Source: Gammaproteobacteria bacterium UBA3498 (GTDB lineage: Bacteria > Pseudomonadota > Gammaproteobacteria > Pseudomonadales > Pseudohongiellaceae). From it: a stretch of DNA of 6,067 bases. Under the pieces are notes generated by a model. That model saw only the letters and a program-made list of their open reading frames with translations, was not told where the DNA came from and did not search any database. Location of the stretch: contig DFQD01000173.1 of assembly GCA_002377605.1 (NCBI GenBank), forward strand, positions 1-6,067. The letters run 5' to 3'. Position numbers and translations under genes: made by a program. Shown here piece by piece: positions 1-5,711 of this stretch. How positions within the stretch are numbered: the first letter of the stretch is position 1; every line of letters starts with the position of its first letter.

Positions 1-92
1 AAGCTTTTTAAAGTTTTCATATTCCGGTGATTTCTTCAGATTGATTTGTGCAACCTATCATTTGGAAACGTTCAGTGCAGTTACATCTAAGC

Positions 93-1349
93 TCATGCAT
101 GGGAACGAACAATCTTCCCGCCCATTAAAAATAAGACGATTCCCAGGGCGCCCGCAGCGGAAGCTGCAAAGTAAGGCAATTGATACAAACTGCTACTGGT
201 TGCATAAACAAATCCCAATACGCCGGGGCCCATTGCTGTTCCCCACGATGACATCAAGTTACTCACGGAAAATATGCGTGCGTAATCTTTCACTCCAAAA
301 GCATCAGCAATTAACAAAGGTTGCAACATTAAAAGATTTCCAACGCTGGCTCCGAACGCGGCTAAACCAAGGCACAGAGTAAATACGCTAAATCCTCCTG
401 CCAACAAACTTAGAGAGGCCGCTTGCAGTATCATCATTGAAATCGCGAATTTGCGAATAGACATGCGATCGACAATCCAGCCACCAAGCAGTCGACCAAT
501 AATGCTGAACACAGGAAGTATAGCGACGGCAATTGCCGTTTCTGCTTCCGTTAAAAGCTCCCGCGCTAGTCCATATTGATGGGCGATGCCACCGACCTGG
601 GCGGCCATCAGGAAAATGTAGGCCAGGCTTACTCCCCAGAAAAATTTGCCGCGCCTAGCTTCTTTAAAAGTAATCCCGTCTTCAATTGTATGAGAAAGAT
701 CTGATGTCACATTTTTCTCAACGTTCTCAGGTATATCACCATCAACATGCAATCCCATAGATTCGGGACTCACCCTTAAGTACATCCAGGCAACCGGTAC
801 TACGCCCACTAAAAACATTACTCCTATCAAAGGTGCAGCAATTTCGAATCCTAATGATTCAACCATCACAGCCGACAATGGCGTGAGAATTACCCCGCCT
901 AAAGACAAGCCAGTTGATGCAACTGATAAAGCGATCGCTCTGCGTCGATGGAACCATTTGGTCACTAATGTGGTTGCCGGTATAATGGAAGAAGCGGAAA
1001 AGCCGGTACCAAAAAAAGCGTAAACTAAAAAAAGCTGCCACACGGTGGAAACATAAGCGAGCAAAGACAGCGATAGGAAAGAAATTACCGCACCAGCAGT
1101 TATACAGATTCGCGGATCGTATTCCTGCACCCATCTGGCGACGAATAATCCCATAACGCCGCCGGTCAAAAAGAAAATGGAGACCGCTGCGGAGGCCGTA
1201 CTGACATCGAAGTTTGACTGAGTAGTCAGTGCGTTTAGATAGATCGCGTGATTATAGAAACTCAAGCCGCTGGTAAAAGTAAGTAAAAAAAGAAGCGCAG
1301 CAACTATCTTCCAGCCGTAATAAACCTCCTCTTTTTCTTTACCAATCAT
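93..1349 (-). CDS. MFS transporter, monocarboxylate / oxalate-formate antiporter-like
   Basis: This is an inner-membrane secondary transporter of 418 residues, the normal length for the major facilitator superfamily. The protein is strongly hydrophobic, with about twelve predicted helices in two halves of six, joined by a hydrophilic loop at about residues 195-235. The opening YYGWKIV (10-16) and the segment KWFHRRRAIALSVASTG (131-147) resemble the monocarboxylate-transporter/OFA-type families. GRLLGGWIVDRMSIRK (285-300) is the second-half version of MFS motif A, and the first-half copy around 64-80 is degenerate. The substrate cannot be read from sequence; a small organic acid is typical for relatives. 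The ATG at 1349 has no clear ribosome binding site just upstream. A perfect AGGAGG (1325-1330, minus) lies inside codons 6-8, but no standard start codon follows it at a useful distance. The gene is about 200 bp from its neighbour and is probably a separate transcript. The family call is secure; any tie to the redox genes is inference. Confidence 0.9.
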   Translation of the reverse strand: MIGKEKEEVYYGWKIVAALLFLLTFTSGLSFYNHAIYLNALTTQSNFDVSTASAAVSIFFLTGGVMGLFVARWVQEYDPRICITAGAVISFLSLSLLAYVSTVWQLFLVYAFFGTGFSASSIIPATTLVTKWFHRRRAIALSVASTGLSLGGVILTPLSAVMVESLGFEIAAPLIGVMFLVGVVPVAWMYLRVSPESMGLHVDGDIPENVEKNVTSDLSHTIEDGITFKEARRGKFFWGVSLAYIFLMAAQVGGIAHQYGLARELLTEAETAIAVAILPVFSIIGRLLGGWIVDRMSIRKFAISMMILQAASLSLLAGGFSVFTLCLGLAAFGASVGNLLMLQPLLIADAFGVKDYARIFSVSNLMSSWGTAMGPGVLGFVYATSSSLYQLPYFAASAAGALGIVLFLMGGKIVRSHA

Positions 1350-1472
1350 AATGTTGTTATTGACTTGCCTTGCGAAAAAGAATCGCTAACTATTTTTCCT
1401 AACAGATCAAATCTTATGTCGCCCTACTAGTTAAAATCTCTGTCGGAACAACGAGCAGCGCTGAAGCATAAC

Positions 1473-1493
1473 AGAGCGAACGAGAGAGCGAAC
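1473..1493. repeat. Tandem direct repeat, 9 bp x 2 (AGAGCGAAC)
   Basis: AGAGCGAAC occurs at 1473-1481 and again at 1485-1493, a period of 12 bp with a 3-bp spacer. Both copies are exact. They lie about 125-145 bp upstream of the transporter start codon. They could be tandem binding sites for a regulator, but two copies of a short word can also arise by chance or slippage. Confidence 0.5.
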
Positions 1494-1505
1494 ACTCATA
1501 GCGGA

Positions 1506-1521
1506 TTCGGACATGTCTGAA
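1506..1521. promoter_or_regulatory. Near-perfect 16-bp dyad, possible operator
   Basis: TTCGGACATGTCTGAA is palindromic at 14 of 16 positions: the core GACATGTC is perfect and the flanks TTC/GAA match, with a single mismatched pair. There is no loop and no T tract, so it does not look like a terminator. The symmetry fits a site for a dimeric DNA-binding protein. It lies about 157 bp upstream of the transporter start codon and 30 bp past the stop codon of the preceding gene. The regulator is unknown. Confidence 0.35.
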
Positions 1522-1550
1522 CTGAACAGAAGGGTTTTGTCTCTAGACCA

Positions 1551-2591
1551 CTAAGGCCGGACGAGATTGCTTACAGTCCACTTGATCTGACCTCCATCGA
1601 CGTCCCACTGTAACTGTTTAAGCTGACGACAAGAAGACATTGCTCCCCGCCATATTTCTTGCCAACAACTCAACACAATGTCTCTTTCTTCTGCCTCTAA
1701 ATCTCGTACGATTCGAAGATTTGAATGGAGAATTTGGTACTGCGATTGATCCTCAGCCGCATTGATTTCAATAGCGTCTCCCATGCCGGCAAACATTCGT
1801 TGCAAATATTCAACTGCCGAATACAGATCACCATCATCAACCCCTACGATCTCTCTGGTTTCCTGATAATACTGTAGCCCGATTAACTTGCCGGCGCGGC
1901 AGCCGAGTTTCAGAGCTTCCTCCTTCCCTATAACTTTCATTAGTTCAATGAGAGAGTTGCGAACGAATTCAACCCCATAATTTCTGTTAGCCTTTTCCAA
2001 GCGTTCTTCATTCCACTGATCGATCGGCGGTTCTGGTTGTTCTTCTTCCTTATAAGGAGGTGGAATTTCATCTTTCGCAAAAACCACTCTTTCATCTTCG
2101 CGCAGCTCATGGTCATATTCTTTAAAGTAACCGCAAAAGCCAATCTCCCCAGTCATGTCTTCAGAGACGCAGACAAAACCCAGGCGCGGATTTTTTAACG
2201 ATACGCCATTATGGCCATACCATCCCCTCAAGAATCCACGACAGACTTCATTGGGCACACCACAAATCGTTGGTCCTTTATACAGCCAGCGGGGATAACG
2301 AAACCTGACCCAGGCTTTTTGGTCCGATTCATACATGTATTCCACACCCACGCCACCAATGGCATTAGAGACGACATGGTACTTAGCACAGGCAACCGCA
2401 TCTGAATGATTGCTGAGACCAAGTTTTTCAAAACCAGCTAGAAATTTTTGTTCGTGTTGACGCCTGAATAAGCGAAACATCCAATCTTCAATGACCGAAG
2501 GTTCTTTATTTGAAGAAACCATCAGCTGTAATCCCAATAAAAAGGCGTGGTGCAACTCAGCCTGCGCGCGGATAAAACAAGATTCACTCAT
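1551..2591 (-). CDS. Cytoplasmic protein of unknown function, operon partner of the redoxin-cytochrome c-PHM-like gene
   Basis: I do not recognise a function for this 346-residue protein. It has no signal peptide and no membrane helix, so it is probably cytoplasmic. It appears to have two lobes. Residues 1-165 open with a helical stretch and then a well-ordered segment rich in aromatic and glycine residues (AWVRFRYPRWLYKGPTICG at 93-111, RGFLRGWYGHNG at 118-129, FCGYFKEYDHEL at 152-163). A charged, proline-rich linker follows at about 173-192. Residues 193-346 are mostly helical, ending in a beta-like strand (LQWDVDGGQIKW, 327-338). There are eight cysteines (5, 68, 110, 117, 141, 153, 231, 309) plus C321, but no CxxC metal site. 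The general shape faintly recalls small-molecule-binding or ATC-hydrolase-like proteins; this is only an impression. The ATG at 2591 lies 19 bp after the stop of the upstream gene, so the two are probably cotranscribed. No good Shine-Dalgarno sequence precedes it. Confidence 0.8.
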   Translation of the reverse strand: MSESCFIRAQAELHHAFLLGLQLMVSSNKEPSVIEDWMFRLFRRQHEQKFLAGFEKLGLSNHSDAVACAKYHVVSNAIGGVGVEYMYESDQKAWVRFRYPRWLYKGPTICGVPNEVCRGFLRGWYGHNGVSLKNPRLGFVCVSEDMTGEIGFCGYFKEYDHELREDERVVFAKDEIPPPYKEEEQPEPPIDQWNEERLEKANRNYGVEFVRNSLIELMKVIGKEEALKLGCRAGKLIGLQYYQETREIVGVDDGDLYSAVEYLQRMFAGMGDAIEINAAEDQSQYQILHSNLRIVRDLEAEERDIVLSCWQEIWRGAMSSCRQLKQLQWDVDGGQIKWTVSNLVRP

Positions 2592-2593
2592 TT

Positions 2594-2616
2594 TTAGCTG
2601 GAGAAGATCTTCATGG
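2594..2616 (-). other. Six-codon mini-ORF bridging two operon genes
   Basis: On the minus strand the stop of the 564-residue gene overlaps an ATG as ATGA. That ATG opens a short frame (MKIFSS) whose TAA ends two bases before the ATG of the 346-residue gene. Because the downstream gene lacks a clear ribosome binding site, ribosomes finishing the first gene could restart here and reach the second. The frame is so short that it may be accidental. Confidence 0.25.
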
Positions 2617-4305
2617 TGACTTGTAGTAAGTAAAGTAGCCGGTAAACATTTCGTCCCAACTATTCAACCCGAAGGTTAATTCTTTTTCTGGGTCAGGGTT
2701 CGTTGGGTTTGAAATTGAATTATCGAACGCACCAATGACATGTACCTTGGTCCCGGCCGGTATGACTTCCGGTTGTTCTAGGATATAGTGAGGTTGCCAC
2801 CCGTAGTTATAAGCTGGCACACTAAATATTTCTCGCATCTCGCCATCGGTTTCTTCGATAGCAAACTTCATTTTCTTCCCGCGATAATTCATACGGGCAC
2901 GTACCCCTGTTATCACGACTTTTTCCTCGAAGACATGTTCCGCATGCATTTCATGATTGTATGCATTTGGTGGAAGCGTGAACCGCGAAGAGACTGCCTG
3001 TACCAATTGCTCCTGCAAGCCTTCTTCTTCACTAAAATACAAACCTACTTGAGTTACATCGGTTGTGCGTTGTCCGTTAGTTACATAATGAAACTGCATC
3101 GAAAGACCATGGCCTTCTGGAATAAATACGCCCGTTCCTTCTGGAAACTCGAAAACATTAGATTTGCCCGGCGCATATCCAGCAACAAATCTTCTTGAAA
3201 CGGATAACTCGTTACGTTCCGGTCCCCAGAAATCTTCTTCAGGTTCGGTAACGAAAGTCATTAAGTGATGAAGTACAGATGCATCTCCAGCTCGATATTG
3301 AACAGCTCGAATCCATTTGCCTTCATTGAAAGGCAAGTCTACGTTTTCGTAAACGTAATCTAAAACTCCCGTTGGCGGCACATCATTACTCGGGCCCGTA
3401 ACGATAAAATCCGGTTCGCCTAAATACCATTCTGCCGTTGCTTCAAGATTGATACTGTTTGCAAGCTCTTCTAATGGGTCCGCACTATCGTCTCCTTGGG
3501 GCGCTCCGGCATCGATCCAGTGCACCAGGGTTTGCATTTCTTCCGTATCTAAATAACGGGCGTCATCTGAATGACCAATATAGGGATCGACCTGCATCGG
3601 CGGCATGCGCTTATTCAGAATCACCTCGCGAATCATTGGCGACCAACCCAGCAGCATGATGTAACTATCCAGCGCAAATGGCCCTACCCCACCCTGACGG
3701 TGACACCCCGCACAATTTTCCATAACTATAGGCGCTACATCGGTGACATAGTTTGGTGGTGTTTGAGAATTTTTTTCTTGTACCGGATACGGAATAGAGC
3801 AACTTTCAATAGGTGTTGAAACAGTATCGCTTACTGCTCCGTTTAATACTCCTTGAAGCGTTTCCCTTAATTGAGTGTAAACGGATCCGCGATAATATAT
3901 AGAAAGCCTTTCAGGATTTAATACACGCACATCCCCTGCGCTTTGAATGCCGAGTGATTCGGAAACTAATTGACCTTCATCTTCTAAAACGGGCAAGCCT
4001 AAATCGCTGTTTGCAAATGCTTCTCGACCAAGGTCCATTGAATCCAGAAAAACAAAGTCCAATCCCTGCTGTGCAAATTCGTTAGCGAGTAACTGATATT
4101 CATTTACATGGTTTGTCATGCTCGCACAGCTTTCATCATAAGCCATTACGACCAAGCCTTGTCGATGGCGATAGCGACTCAATTGATGAAATTCACCAAC
4201 GTAGTCTAACAATGCAAAATCGCCAACCCGATCGAGCGCAGCATTGCTAGATAGGTTAATAAATGTTGCAAAAATGCAGATAGAAAATAGACTTAGGTCT
4301 TTCAT
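2611..4305 (-). CDS. Exported redoxin / cytochrome c / PHM-like copper monooxygenase fusion, altered CuM site
   Basis: This 564-residue periplasmic protein has three modules. A signal peptide covers about 1-22 (cleavage probably after SNA). A thioredoxin-fold redoxin domain spans about 25-165, with a lone C60 where family members have a peroxiredoxin-like Cys; C169 follows it. A cytochrome c-like domain spans about 185-275, with haem site C198-AG-C201-H202 and M234 in RMPPM as probable axial ligand. The C-terminal part, about 290-564, matches the type II copper, ascorbate-dependent (peptidylglycine hydroxylating) monooxygenase fold. H346-H347 and H406 fit the CuH ligands, and M553 in SWDEM fits the CuM methionine. 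The CuM HxH, usually within PHMHxRGK in bacterial homologues, reads R471-M472-N473-YRGK here, so two expected ligands are missing. Reading the DNA confirms CGT-ATG-AAT. Electron transfer from haem to copper is a plausible role, but hydroxylase activity is doubtful. No strong Shine-Dalgarno precedes the ATG. It leads an operon with the 346-residue gene and is divergent from the secreted 314-residue gene. Confidence 0.88.
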   Translation of the reverse strand: MKDLSLFSICIFATFINLSSNAALDRVGDFALLDYVGEFHQLSRYRHRQGLVVMAYDESCASMTNHVNEYQLLANEFAQQGLDFVFLDSMDLGREAFANSDLGLPVLEDEGQLVSESLGIQSAGDVRVLNPERLSIYYRGSVYTQLRETLQGVLNGAVSDTVSTPIESCSIPYPVQEKNSQTPPNYVTDVAPIVMENCAGCHRQGGVGPFALDSYIMLLGWSPMIREVILNKRMPPMQVDPYIGHSDDARYLDTEEMQTLVHWIDAGAPQGDDSADPLEELANSINLEATAEWYLGEPDFIVTGPSNDVPPTGVLDYVYENVDLPFNEGKWIRAVQYRAGDASVLHHLMTFVTEPEEDFWGPERNELSVSRRFVAGYAPGKSNVFEFPEGTGVFIPEGHGLSMQFHYVTNGQRTTDVTQVGLYFSEEEGLQEQLVQAVSSRFTLPPNAYNHEMHAEHVFEEKVVITGVRARMNYRGKKMKFAIEETDGEMREIFSVPAYNYGWQPHYILEQPEVIPAGTKVHVIGAFDNSISNPTNPDPEKELTFGLNSWDEMFTGYFTYYKSP

Positions 4306-4381
4306 TTTATGCTACCGAAAACTTGTAACAATTTGTAAAAAAACAACAACCTGTAATTACTATTTAGGTTGCATCACATCT

Positions 4382-4416
4382 GGACGCAGGAGAAATTGGC
4401 CGTTATCCTAGCGTCC
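4382..4416. repeat. Interrupted inverted repeat in the divergent promoter
   Basis: GGACGC (4382-4387) pairs with GCGTCC (4411-4416), and an inner GGA (4389-4391) pairs with TCC (4406-4408). GCAGG at 4386-4390 can alternatively pair with CCTGC at 4416-4420. No T tract follows, so this is not an intrinsic terminator. It lies just upstream of the plus-strand -10 box, so a protein-binding dyad is possible. Confidence 0.4.
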
Positions 4417-4445
4417 CTGCTGAGATAGATTCAACTGATTAAAAG

Positions 4446-4451
4446 TATAAT
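4446..4451 (+). promoter_or_regulatory. Consensus -10 box (TATAAT) for the secreted 314-residue gene
   Basis: A perfect TATAAT lies 81 bp upstream of the preferred ATG at 4533. The hexamers 16-18 bp upstream do not resemble TTGACA, so the promoter would be weak in its -35 element and may need an activator. Transcription would start near 4458, giving an untranslated leader of about 75 bases that contains the hairpin at 4464-4486. Confidence 0.45.
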
Positions 4452-4463
4452 CCGTCGCAATCT

Positions 4464-4486
4464 TCGAAAACCACTGGTTTGTTCGA
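4464..4486 (+). promoter_or_regulatory. Hairpin in the predicted 5' leader of the secreted 314-residue gene
   Basis: TCGAA (4464-4468) pairs with TTCGA (4482-4486), and AACC (4469-4472) pairs with GGTT (4476-4479). The loop has three bases and there is a two-base bulge. The hairpin ends 33 bases before the ribosome binding site, so it would not block it directly. It might stabilise the transcript or be an operator dyad. Confidence 0.35.
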
Positions 4487-4519
4487 TGGAAAATAGTCAA
4501 AGCAAAACTGATTTATATT

Positions 4520-4524
4520 GGAGA
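4520..4524 (+). promoter_or_regulatory. Ribosome binding site GGAGA deciding the start at 4533
   Basis: GGAGA lies eight bases upstream of the ATG at 4533, a good spacing. An in-frame TTG at 4518 overlaps this site and would add five polar residues in front of a typical signal peptide, so ATG 4533 is the better start. Confidence 0.7.
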
Positions 4525-4532
4525 TACATTCA

Positions 4533-5477
4533 ATGCGAATTTCGACTAAACATATCACTGCAGCGCTAATCGGACTATTTGCTTCAGCCGCATTAACAGC
4601 TCAAGCGCAGTCGACTGATAACGCCCGCTTTCTAAGTTTAGCTCCTCCTGGAGGCATGCCACTTATTCCTGTCATGGAAGGCTGGACGGCGAACCCTGAC
4701 GGCACAACCAGCTATTCATACGGCATTATCAATAGGAACGATGAGCCAATGGACATTCCTCTCGGTGAAGCCAATTATATGGAGCCAGCTAAATTTGATG
4801 GAAATCAACCTACCCACTTCCCTGCCGGAAGAACGGTAGGTGCTTTCACCGTTACCGTTGCGGAAGATGAACGTGAAATCGACGTTTGGTGGTACTTGAA
4901 GACTGGCGATAGTGAGCCACTTAAGGTGCCTGGTCGCCATGGCTCCGCGGCCTATGAATTAGACTTTATCCTTCCTCGCCCCCAAGGTGCTCTGCAGCCG
5001 CTTGTTGGGCTAGGTGACGATGGCACGCAGCGAGCGGGTCTATATGCCCAAGTGGGCGACTATCCACGTAACCCTGTTCAAGTCGGTATTCCAGCAGAGA
5101 TTGTGGTTAACGCCACAGATCCAGCAGAGAGAGATCCAGAAGATCCCCGTTTCGAGGAGCCAATTCAGATGGGATCAGAGTTCTCTCTGCATCAGGGACC
5201 CAATGGCGGTGCCGTAGAATTTACCCGCCACCCAGATACTGAAGTTCCTGAAAATCCTTATGAGGAAGACGACCCACGTTTTCGCTTCTTCCGTGAGCCA
5301 TCCGCCAGCCAGGCACCAATTGATGGGCCTTCCGGTGTGGCTCGCGTATATGCTACGTTTTCAGCACCAGGCGAATATCTTATACGGACCAAGGTTGATG
5401 TCCACCGGGCGCCAGACAGCTCAAACGGAGATCAGTGCTGCTGGACCAACGTCTATCAGCGAGTAGTTGTAGAGTAA
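4533..5477 (+). CDS. Secreted protein of unknown function with C-terminal CCWTN motif
   Basis: This is a 314-residue exported protein counted from the ATG at 4533. A signal peptide covers residues 1-25, with a probable cut in AQA/QS. The mature part begins with a PVMEGWTANPDGTTSYSYGI segment (46-65), then NRND (67-70) and a QPTHFPAGR element (92-100), and looks beta-rich. The middle (195-255) is acidic and proline-rich. The end resembles an immunoglobulin-like strand set (ATFSAPGEYLIR, 274-285), finishing with DQCCWTN (300-306). From memory, secreted proteins with a GWxxNPDGT opening and a QCCWTN end recur in several proteobacteria and acidobacteria near cytochrome c / PHM-like genes; I know no function for them. 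The pair C302-C303 are the only cysteines. There is no haem motif and no obvious copper site. A strong terminator follows, so the gene may be transcribed alone. It could be a partner, scaffold or substrate-binding protein for the haem-copper enzymes. Confidence 0.87.
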   Translation: MRISTKHITAALIGLFASAALTAQAQSTDNARFLSLAPPGGMPLIPVMEGWTANPDGTTSYSYGIINRNDEPMDIPLGEANYMEPAKFDGNQPTHFPAGRTVGAFTVTVAEDEREIDVWWYLKTGDSEPLKVPGRHGSAAYELDFILPRPQGALQPLVGLGDDGTQRAGLYAQVGDYPRNPVQVGIPAEIVVNATDPAERDPEDPRFEEPIQMGSEFSLHQGPNGGAVEFTRHPDTEVPENPYEEDDPRFRFFREPSASQAPIDGPSGVARVYATFSAPGEYLIRTKVDVHRAPDSSNGDQCCWTNVYQRVVVE

Positions 5478-5491
5478 GCATTTAGTTTTTC

Positions 5492-5526
5492 AAAAATGGC
5501 CGGTCCTTTGAATCGGCCGTTTTTTT
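5492..5526 (+). terminator. Intrinsic terminator after the secreted 314-residue gene
   Basis: GGCCG (5498-5502) pairs perfectly with CGGCC (5514-5518). A T.G wobble (5497/5519) and an A5/T5 run extend the stem to about 11 bp around an 11-base loop. Seven T residues (5520-5526) close it. It starts 14 bp past the stop codon. The A run upstream means it could also act partly on the other strand, but no minus-strand gene ends here. Confidence 0.85.
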
Positions 5527-5711
5527 GGGTGCCCGAAAGCTGCAGATAAATTGCTCGAATAATAACCACAGCTTAGTATTTACGGGCCTTTTGTTGTTTC
5601 AATTTGTTGCAAAGAATCGACGAAATGAGAGGTATTTAATGGACTTTTTCACCTCTCAAAATTATCATTTTTTGGTTGTTTGCCCATTACTCTCTAATTG
5701 AGGAGAAGAGC
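5527..5711 (+). promoter_or_regulatory. Leader/promoter region of the second cytochrome c gene, with inverted repeat
   Basis: Because a terminator lies upstream, the next gene probably has its own promoter here. I see no clear consensus; TATTTA at 5633-5638 is a weak -10 candidate. A perfect 8-bp inverted repeat TGAGAGGT (5626-5633) / ACCTCTCA (5651-5658) brackets a 17-base AT-rich spacer. It may be an operator or a leader hairpin. Confidence 0.4.
5701..5706 (+). promoter_or_regulatory. Ribosome binding site AGGAGA for the second cytochrome c gene
   Basis: AGGAGA lies five bases before the ATG at 5712, which begins a clear signal peptide. This fixes the start. Confidence 0.75.

Larger units (their letters stand above)
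1350..1550. other. Intergenic gap upstream of the transporter, with short repeats
   Basis: This 201-bp gap separates the stop codon of the 346-residue gene from the start of the transporter gene, both on the minus strand. It should contain the transporter promoter and the end of the upstream operon, but I see no convincing -35/-10 pair and no hairpin followed by a T tract on the minus strand. It does hold a near-palindrome at 1506-1521 and a 9-bp direct repeat at 1473-1493, listed separately. I see no coding signal in it. Confidence 0.6.
4306..4532. promoter_or_regulatory. Divergent promoter region between the two redox transcription units
   Basis: This 227-bp spacer must drive the minus-strand redoxin-cytochrome operon and the plus-strand 314-residue gene. 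On the minus side, TTGTAA occurs at 4323-4328 and 4333-4338, exactly 10 bp apart, with a related CTGTAA at 4351-4356. Sites on the same helix face suit a regulator, but the region is AT-rich. On the plus side there is a consensus -10 box and two hairpin-forming stretches, listed separately. I see no coding signal here. Confidence 0.6.

Noticed and set aside
1..6. AAGCTT (HindIII site) at the very left end as a cloning junction
   Set aside because: A single restriction site at an arbitrary window edge is weak evidence and no vector sequence is seen.
41..382. Plus-strand 113-codon open frame over the 3' end of the transporter gene
   Set aside because: It is antisense to a clear transporter gene, has no family-like composition and no convincing ribosome binding site.
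1325..1330. Perfect AGGAGG (minus strand) inside codons 6-8 of the transporter gene
   Set aside because: No ATG, GTG or TTG follows at a usable distance, and a start further in would remove the first helix. It is probably a by-product of the Glu-Glu-Val codons.
2788..3198. Plus-strand 136-codon open frame inside the redoxin-cytochrome-PHM gene
   Set aside because: It is antisense to the conserved copper-domain coding region and is a chance frame.
4382..4420. Hairpin in the divergent region as an intrinsic terminator
   Set aside because: It has no T tract on either strand and lies between two divergent starts, where a terminator is not expected.
4518..4532. TTG at 4518 as the start of the secreted 314-residue protein
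   Set aside because: It overlaps the ribosome binding site and would put extra polar residues before a typical signal peptide. The ATG at 4533 is well placed.
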